Assembly (NCBI GenBank): GCA_002404345.1
Contig: DHJN01000064.1
Location: 1-5,342 of the forward strand
Origin: Actinobacteria bacterium UBA4719
Lineage (GTDB): Bacteria; Actinomycetota; Actinomycetes; Actinomycetales; Dermatophilaceae
Length of the DNA: 5,342 bases
Direction: 5' to 3'
The notes beneath the pieces are model-generated. The model was not told where the DNA came from, did no database searches, and saw only the letters and a program-made list of their open reading frames with translations. Below, in pieces: positions 1 through 4,183 of the stretch; the stretch's first letter is position 1; each line of letters opens with the position of its first letter. The position numbers and the translations under genes were made by a program.

Positions 1-201
1 CTGGGAGGCAGCCTGCCGATTTCTTTCGACATCCCGTTCGTTTCGGCGGACGCGCGCCCGATCCTCGCCCAGGTCATCCTCGGCTTGCTGCTGGTCGGAG
101 TCGTGATCTTCGTGCCCCGCGGCGTGATCGACTTCTTCGGCGGTCGCAGCCGGTTGAGCCTGTCCTACCTTCGCCGGTCGCTTCGGGAAACCTCCCTGTG
201 A
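1..201 (+). CDS. livM: Branched-chain amino acid-type ABC transporter permease, LivM family (3' end only)
   Basis: Only the last 66 codons are present; the gene starts upstream of the window. The frame is open from base 1 to a TGA at 199-201. The fragment has a hydrophobic segment (roughly residues 22-39, containing ILGLLLVGVVIFVP) followed by PRGVIDFF. This matches the last transmembrane helix and the 'PRG' cytoplasmic tail usual at the C-terminus of LivM permeases. The end is somewhat longer and more basic (SYLRRSLRE) than in many homologues. LivM pairs with LivH in the inner membrane to form the substrate channel of HAAT-family importers. Identification rests on this short tail plus the directly following livG and livF genes, the standard LivH-M-G-F order. 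The stop overlaps the livG start by four bases (GTGA), so translation is probably coupled. The transported substrate cannot be read from this piece. Confidence 0.85.
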   Translation: MGGSLPISFDIPFVSADARPILAQVILGLLLVGVVIFVPRGVIDFFGGRSRLSLSYLRRSLRETSL

Positions 202-959
202 GCGCGGGCGTAACGACCCAGCTGGAGCTGCGCGGCGTCACCAAGCGCTTCGGAGGCGTCGCCGCGGTCGACGGCGTCACCTTCGAGGTGGGAAAAGGTG
301 AGATCGTCGGCATCATCGGTCCCAACGGCGCCGGCAAGACGACGCTGCTCAACTGCATCAGCGGCTTGCATCGGCTCGACGGCGGCGACATCCGCTGGCA
401 GGGCGCCTCGATCGCAGGTATGGCGCCGCACCGGATCGCGAAGCTCGGGATCGGCCGCACCTTCCAGATCGTCCGGCCGTTCGGCTCCATGACCGTGCGC
501 GAGAACGCGGCCGTCGGCGCCCTGTTCGGAAACGCGGCCGGTCGCTGCGGACCAAAGGAAGCATTCGAGATGGCGGACCAGGTGCTGGACCTGGTCGGCC
601 TCAAGGCCAAAGCCGGCCATCCAGTTTCGGCGCTCACCATCCCGGACCGCAAACGACTCGAGGTGGCCCGGGCGGTGGCGACCAGGCCGCATCTGCTGCT
701 GCTGGATGAAGTGATGGCGGGACTCAACAACGTGGAGATCGACGAGGCGCTCGAGATGGTGAGGGCCGTGCACGCCACCGGCGTGACCGTGCTCCTGATC
801 GAGCACGTGATGCGGGTGATCATCGGTGTGTGCCGCCGGGCGGTAGTCCTCGACTTCGGACAGGTCCTGGCCCAGGGGGAGCCGGAGGTCGTGCTTCGCG
901 ACGAGCGGGTGATCCAGGCCTACCTAGGTGAGCGCTATGCGAAACGGCTCAAGTCCTGA
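198..959 (+). CDS. livG: ABC transporter ATP-binding protein, LivG family
   Basis: A 253-residue cytoplasmic ATPase of a branched-chain amino acid-type importer, full length for LivG. Visible motifs are Walker A GPNGAGKT (residues 41-48), Q-loop Gln90 in GRTFQIVRPF, Walker B LLLLDE (Asp170, catalytic Glu171), the D-loop region AGLN, and switch His203 in LLIEHVM. The GRTFQ and IEHVM strings are typical of LivG. The ABC signature is atypical: where LSGGQ or AYGQQ is expected, the protein has LTIPDRKRLEVARA (from residue 146). I recall this as a variant seen in a LivG subgroup that also carries DEVMAGL, so it is probably not damage. The GTG start at 198 overlaps the livM stop, and a weak purine-rich GGGAA (185-189) lies upstream. 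The 3' end overlaps livF. It should form a heterodimer with LivF. Substrate range is unknown; homologues serve amino acids, amides, urea and aromatic or dicarboxylic acids. Confidence 0.95.
   Translation: MSAGVTTQLELRGVTKRFGGVAAVDGVTFEVGKGEIVGIIGPNGAGKTTLLNCISGLHRLDGGDIRWQGASIAGMAPHRIAKLGIGRTFQIVRPFGSMTVRENAAVGALFGNAAGRCGPKEAFEMADQVLDLVGLKAKAGHPVSALTIPDRKRLEVARAVATRPHLLLLDEVMAGLNNVEIDEALEMVRAVHATGVTVLLIEHVMRVIIGVCRRAVVLDFGQVLAQGEPEVVLRDERVIQAYLGERYAKRLKS
926..931 (+). promoter_or_regulatory. Ribosome binding site deciding the livF start
   Basis: AGGTGA lies inside the livG coding end and ends 5 nt before ATG 937. It matches the 3' part of the consensus AGGAGGTGA, which pairs with the 16S rRNA tail. 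It overlaps the alternative GTG start at 928, arguing for ATG 937 as the main livF start. Confidence 0.5.
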
Positions 960-1665
960 GCCGCTGCTCAAAGTCCGCGGGCTGACGGCCGGTTACGACG
1001 CCGGGTCAGTACTGTTCGGGATCGATCTTGACGTCGGCCCGGCCGAGCTGATCGCCCTCGTCGGCGCGAACGGCGCGGGGAAGTCCACGCTGCTTGGCGT
1101 CCTGAGCGGCCTGGTCCGTGCCACCTCGGGGACTATCACTCTTGCCGGCGAGGACGTCACAAACGCTCGTCCCGAAGTCTTCGTCCGGAAGGGGGTCGCC
1201 CACGTGCCGCAGGGCCGCCGTCTGTTTGGGACGATGTCGGTCGAGAAGAACCTGGTCCTCGGCGCTTACCTGCGGCGGGATCGGGAGGTTGGCGACGACC
1301 TTGCGCGAGTGCTCGACCGCCTGCCTGCGCTCAAGGACAAGTTGTCCCGCGAGGCGGGCACGCTTTCGGGTGGGGAGCAGCAGATGGTCGCGATCGGGCG
1401 GGGCATGATGGGCCGGCCAAAGCTGCTGATGGTCGACGAGCTGTCGCTCGGTCTCGCCCCCAAGGTCGTCGACCGCCTGATCGACGTGGTCCAGCAGATC
1501 AACCGCGAGGGCATGGCGATGATCCTCGTCGAGCAGGATGTGCTCGTGGCGCTGGACGTGGCGAATCGCGCCTACGTGCTCGAGAACGGACGGGTCGCGC
1601 TGAGCGGAGACGCTACCGACGTGAAAGACGATCCTGGCGTGCGCCGAGCCTACCTTGGGCTCTGA
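937..1665 (+). CDS. livF: ABC transporter ATP-binding protein, LivF family
   Basis: The second ATPase of the importer, 242 residues from ATG 937, a normal LivF length. In order it shows Walker A GANGAGKS (43-50), Q-loop Gln92 in VPQGRRLF, a canonical signature LSGGEQQM (143-150), Walker B LLMVDE (Asp167, Glu168) and the D-loop LGLAP. VPQGRRLF and SGGEQQM are LivF hallmarks. The switch histidine is replaced by Gln200 in LVEQD, which is normal for LivF (usually VEQN). A GTG at 928 in the same frame would add three residues. ATG 937 is preferred because AGGTGA (926-931) sits just upstream as a ribosome binding site and would be consumed by a start at 928. The gene overlaps the livG end by 23 nt, indicating coupled synthesis. 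The stop at 1663-1665 is followed by a 39-nt gap with no terminator, so the downstream acyl-CoA genes may share the transcript. Confidence 0.94.
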   Translation: MRNGSSPEPLLKVRGLTAGYDAGSVLFGIDLDVGPAELIALVGANGAGKSTLLGVLSGLVRATSGTITLAGEDVTNARPEVFVRKGVAHVPQGRRLFGTMSVEKNLVLGAYLRRDREVGDDLARVLDRLPALKDKLSREAGTLSGGEQQMVAIGRGMMGRPKLLMVDELSLGLAPKVVDRLIDVVQQINREGMAMILVEQDVLVALDVANRAYVLENGRVALSGDATDVKDDPGVRRAYLGL

Positions 1666-1704
1666 TCGAGGCCATGCCATGATCACGGCGGGTAGCGGCG
1701 AGCG
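1666..1704 (+). other. 39-nt spacer between transporter and acyl-CoA genes
   Basis: This is the longest gap between genes in the window. I see no hairpin followed by a T-run and no convincing -35/-10 pair, so a single transcript from livF into the hydratase gene is plausible. GAGG (1668-1671) stands 7 nt before ATG 1679. That ATG opens a nine-codon frame (MITAGSGER) whose TGA (1706-1708) overlaps the hydratase ATG as ATGA. This could be a small coupling ORF or chance. Confidence 0.4.
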
Positions 1705-2202
1705 ATGACTGTCAAAAAGGGCTGGCGCGGCCGTTTCTTCGAAGACTTCGCGGTGGGCGACGTCTACGAACACGCGCTCGGGCGGACGATTACGTCGGCG
1801 GACAACATCTGGTTCACGCTTCTGACCCAGAACACCGCGCCGATCCACTTCGATCACCATTACGCGGCCAAGACCGAGTTCGGAAAACCCCTGGTCAACA
1901 GCTGCCTTACGCTCTCCCTGGTGACAGGTCAGAGCGTCAGCGACGTGTCCCAAAACGTTATGGCCAACCTCGGCTGGGACGAGGTGCGCCTGCCCAACCC
2001 GGTCTTCGAGGGGGACACCGTGTACTCGCGCTCCGAGGTGCTCGAGACGCGCACGTCGCGCTCGCGCCGGAACGTCGGCATCGTCACCGTGCGCACGACC
2101 GGCTGCAAGCAGGATGGGACCGAGGTGATCTCGTTCCGGCGCACCGCGATGATCTACCGGCGCGGGCAGGGTCCGCGCGGCGCGAAAGCGTCCAAGCGTT
2201 AA
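1705..2202 (+). CDS. MaoC-like hotdog-fold enoyl-CoA hydratase (mesaconyl-/itaconyl-CoA hydratase-like)
   Basis: A 165-residue single-hotdog protein of the MaoC dehydratase family, which adds water to the double bond of 2-enoyl-CoA thioesters in the cytoplasm, usually as a dimer. Landmarks are GRFFEDFAVGD near the N-terminus (9-19), the hydratase motif region with PIHFD around His48, the helix segment EFGKPLVNS (58-66), TGQSVSDVSQN, and NLGWDEVRLPNPVFEGDT, followed by strands ending in a basic tail. This set is shared, as I recall, with the subgroup that includes M. tuberculosis Rv2499c and proteins annotated as mesaconyl- or itaconyl-CoA hydratases. Classical (R)-hydratases have Asp five residues before the catalytic His; here that position is Asn43. 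The start is ATG 1705 with only a weak upstream ribosome site. The next gene begins 8 nt after the stop. Together with the CitE-like lyase and Mct-like transferase, a role on mesaconyl-C4-CoA to citramalyl-CoA is the best guess. The exact substrate is inferred. Confidence 0.9.
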   Translation: MTVKKGWRGRFFEDFAVGDVYEHALGRTITSADNIWFTLLTQNTAPIHFDHHYAAKTEFGKPLVNSCLTLSLVTGQSVSDVSQNVMANLGWDEVRLPNPVFEGDTVYSRSEVLETRTSRSRRNVGIVTVRTTGCKQDGTEVISFRRTAMIYRRGQGPRGAKASKR

Positions 2203-2205
2203 GGA
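2202..2205 (+). promoter_or_regulatory. Ribosome binding site for the acyl-CoA dehydrogenase
   Basis: AGGA overlaps the hydratase TAA stop (2200-2202) and stands 5 nt before the GTG start at 2211. It supports that GTG over later in-frame ATGs and suggests re-initiation after the hydratase stop. Confidence 0.5.
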
Positions 2206-2210
2206 TCGCG

Positions 2211-3368
2211 GTGGACTTCGAGCTTTCGGAGCAGCAGGCCGCGTTCCGGGACCTCATGCGCGATTTTGCCCGCAAGAGCATCAGCCCGGTCGCGCGCGAG
2301 TGGGAGCTGGCCGGCCGCTACCCGGAAGAGATCGTCGACGAGATGAAGGAGATGGGCCTGTTCGGAATGCTGGTGCCCGAGGAGTACGGGGGCATCGCCA
2401 TCGACGCGGTCTCCTACTCGATCGTCTTCGAGGAGATCTCGAAGGCATGGATGGGCGTGGCCGGAATCCTGGGCTCGCATTCCCTGGCCACGCTGATGCT
2501 GGCGAAACACGGCACGCCCGAACAACGCTTGCGGTGGTTGCCGGATCTCGGCACCGGCAAGCGGCGCTCGGGCATCGCGCTCACCGAGCCGCAGGCGGGC
2601 AGCGACCTCCAGGGCATCGCCACGGTGGCGAGGCGAGTGGGCGACCACTATGTCGTCAACGGCGCCAAGACCTGGATCACCAACGCCCGCCATGCCGACC
2701 CGCTGCCGGTGCTGGTCAAGACCGACCCGAACGCGCAGCCGCGCCATCGCGGCATGACCGTCCTGTTGATCGAGCAGGGAACGCCTGGCTTCACCGTCGG
2801 GAAGGATCTCGACAAGCTCGGCTACAAGGGGCCGGAATCGTCAGAGGTGTTCTTGAGCGACTGTCACGTGCCGGCCGAGAACGTGCTGGGCGGCGAGGAG
2901 GGTCATGGACTGCAGCAGACGCTGTCGGCGCTGGAGTTTGGACGAGTCAACATCGCCGGGCGGGCGGTGGGCGTCGCGCAGGCGAGCCTCGATCGGGCGC
3001 TCGCCTACGCGCGGGAGCGCCACGCGTTCGGCCGGCCCATCGCCGAGTTCCAGGCCATCCAGCTGAAGCTGGCGGACATGGCGACCGAGGTGCAGGCCGC
3101 GCGGCTCTTGACCTGGTGGGCCGCCTCGGCGCTCGACTCGGGGCGGCGTGCCGATCTCGAGACCGGGATGGCGAAGCTTTACGCCTCCGAGGTTTGCATC
3201 AAGGCGTCGCTCGACGCTATGCGCATACACGGCGGTTACGGGTACTCGACGGACTACGAGATCGAGCGTTTCTATCGCGACGCTCCGCTGATGGCCATCG
3301 GCGAAGGCACCAACGACATCCTCAGGACAGTGATCGCGCGCCAGCTCGTGCGTGGAGAACACTCCTGA
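2211..3368 (+). CDS. Acyl-CoA dehydrogenase (FadE/MmgC-type)
   Basis: A 385-residue flavoenzyme of normal length for the homotetrameric FAD acyl-CoA dehydrogenases. These introduce a trans 2,3 double bond into acyl-CoA and pass electrons to electron-transferring flavoprotein. The N-terminal helical domain opens with ELSEQQAAFRD; GLFGMLVPEEYGG (49-61) is typical. The first family signature is ALTEPQAGSD (123-132), with W155-I-T-N in the beta domain. The C-terminal domain carries RHAFGRPI (270-277), QAIQLKLADM, and MRIHGGYGYSTD (337-348), which has Arg where many members have Gln. The catalytic base is Glu365 in IGEGTND, the position used in SCAD and MCAD, not the helix-G position of isovaleryl-CoA dehydrogenase. 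GTG 2211 is supported by AGGA at 2202-2205 and by a normal N-terminus. The neighbours suggest a short branched or C5-dicarboxyl substrate such as methylsuccinyl-CoA, isovaleryl-CoA or 2-methylacyl-CoA. Dedicated methylsuccinyl-CoA dehydrogenases of the ethylmalonyl-CoA pathway are longer, so that assignment is tentative. Confidence 0.95.
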   Translation: MDFELSEQQAAFRDLMRDFARKSISPVAREWELAGRYPEEIVDEMKEMGLFGMLVPEEYGGIAIDAVSYSIVFEEISKAWMGVAGILGSHSLATLMLAKHGTPEQRLRWLPDLGTGKRRSGIALTEPQAGSDLQGIATVARRVGDHYVVNGAKTWITNARHADPLPVLVKTDPNAQPRHRGMTVLLIEQGTPGFTVGKDLDKLGYKGPESSEVFLSDCHVPAENVLGGEEGHGLQQTLSALEFGRVNIAGRAVGVAQASLDRALAYARERHAFGRPIAEFQAIQLKLADMATEVQAARLLTWWAASALDSGRRADLETGMAKLYASEVCIKASLDAMRIHGGYGYSTDYEIERFYRDAPLMAIGEGTNDILRTVIARQLVRGEHS

Positions 3369-3384
3369 CCGCGCCTGCGGCGAG

Positions 3385-4176
3385 GTGACACTGCCTCCGC
3401 GGAGCTGGCTGTTCGCCCCCGGACACAGCGAGAAGCTCTTGCGCCAGGTGTTCGATGCCGGCGCGGACATCGTGCTGCTGGACCTCGAGGACGCGGTGCC
3501 GCCAGAGATGAAGGATCGCGCGCGCGACATGGTTGCCGAGGTGGCCGCCGGCCGGGCGTGCTGGGTGCGGGTCAATCGAGCCCGGAGCGAGGAATGCGTG
3601 CGTGATCTAAAAGCGCTGGCCGGCGCGGTGTCGGGACTTCGCGTCCCCAAAGTGGAATCCGCGGCGGATGTGTCGTGGGTGGCGGAGCGTGCGCCGGCCG
3701 TGCCGCTCGACTGCACGATTGAATCGGCGCGCGGGGTGCTCGCGGCCTTCGAGATCGCCTCCACGTCCTCCTGCGCATTGCTCTCCTATGGAGGCCTTGA
3801 TCTCGCGGCCGACCTCGGAATCGCCGGCGGCGAGCAGGAGACCCTCCTCGCACGCTCCTTCCTGGTGGTCGCCGCCCGCGCGGCCGGCAAGCCCCCTCCC
3901 AGCGACGGGGTGTATCCGTTTCTCCACGACGACGACGGCCTTCGGAAGGAGGCTGAGGCGGCCCGCCGGCTGGGGTTCTTCGGCAAATCAGCCATCCACC
4001 CGCGCCAGGTGCCGATCATCAATGCGGTCTTCGCGCCCAGGCCGGAAGAGGTGGCGTGGGCGAGGCAGGTGCTATCGGCGTTCGAGGAGTCGGGAGGCGC
4101 AGCGACCAAGACTTCCGGTGGTGAGTTCGTGGACAAGCCGGTGGCTGAGCGGGCGCGGCGCATTCTGAACGCATAG
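3385..4176 (+). CDS. CitE-like beta-hydroxyacyl-CoA lyase (citramalyl-/malyl-CoA lyase family)
   Basis: A 263-residue TIM-barrel protein of the HpcH/HpaI aldolase-CitE family. Members use Mg2+ to split beta-hydroxyacyl-CoAs, for example citramalyl-CoA to acetyl-CoA and pyruvate. Numbering from GTG 3385: SWLFAPGHSEK (7-17), DIVLLDLEDAVPP (28-40), WVRVN with Arg62, PKVES (88-92), the metal ligand Glu113 in TIESARG, the second expected metal ligand Asp139 in YGGLDLAADLG, and KSAIHPRQVP (201-210). Many CitE proteins read GAED or GxxD at the metal site; Leu138 is a small variation and the Asp is kept. It lacks the longer C-terminal region of malyl-CoA lyases of about 320 residues. Citrate lyase partner genes (citD, citF) are absent nearby, so it is a stand-alone lyase like Rv2498c. 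The start is uncertain. GTG 3352 is also in frame, overlapping the dehydrogenase end by 17 nt and adding 11 residues. Neither has a good ribosome site, and 3385 gives the more usual N-terminus. Confidence 0.9.
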   Translation: MTLPPRSWLFAPGHSEKLLRQVFDAGADIVLLDLEDAVPPEMKDRARDMVAEVAAGRACWVRVNRARSEECVRDLKALAGAVSGLRVPKVESAADVSWVAERAPAVPLDCTIESARGVLAAFEIASTSSCALLSYGGLDLAADLGIAGGEQETLLARSFLVVAARAAGKPPPSDGVYPFLHDDDGLRKEAEAARRLGFFGKSAIHPRQVPIINAVFAPRPEEVAWARQVLSAFEESGGAATKTSGGEFVDKPVAERARRILNA

Positions 4177-4183
4177 AGCGGTG

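Noticed and set aside
74..823. Minus-strand open frames opposite livM and livG
   Set aside because: Ser/Thr/Arg-rich translation with no domain; livG on the other strand is unambiguous.
198..959. LivG as a pseudogene because its ABC signature is missing
   Set aside because: The frame is intact, all other ATPase motifs are present, and this variant signature occurs with the DEVMAGL Walker B form in what I recall as a regular LivG subgroup.
1006..1953. A 315-codon open frame on the minus strand spanning livF and the hydratase gene
   Set aside because: It lies opposite two clear genes, has no recognisable domain, and its His/Arg/Asp-rich composition is typical of the antisense shadow of high-GC coding DNA.
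3109..3145. A TTGACC box resembling a -35 promoter element
   Set aside because: It lies inside the conserved dehydrogenase coding region and is followed only by GC-rich sequence with no -10-like element at suitable spacing.
2300..3388. A 362-codon + strand frame inside the dehydrogenase gene
   Set aside because: A shifted-frame shadow rich in Arg/Gly/Ala; the overlapping frame carries all acyl-CoA dehydrogenase signatures.
2841..3764. A 307-codon minus-strand open frame opposite the dehydrogenase and lyase
   Set aside because: Low-complexity Arg/Ser/Thr-rich translation with no motif; it crosses the junction of two well-supported + strand genes.
3385..4176. Citrate lyase beta subunit as the literal function of the CitE-like gene
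   Set aside because: No citD, citF or citC partners are nearby, and the neighbours are acyl-CoA enzymes; a stand-alone beta-hydroxyacyl-CoA lyase fits better.
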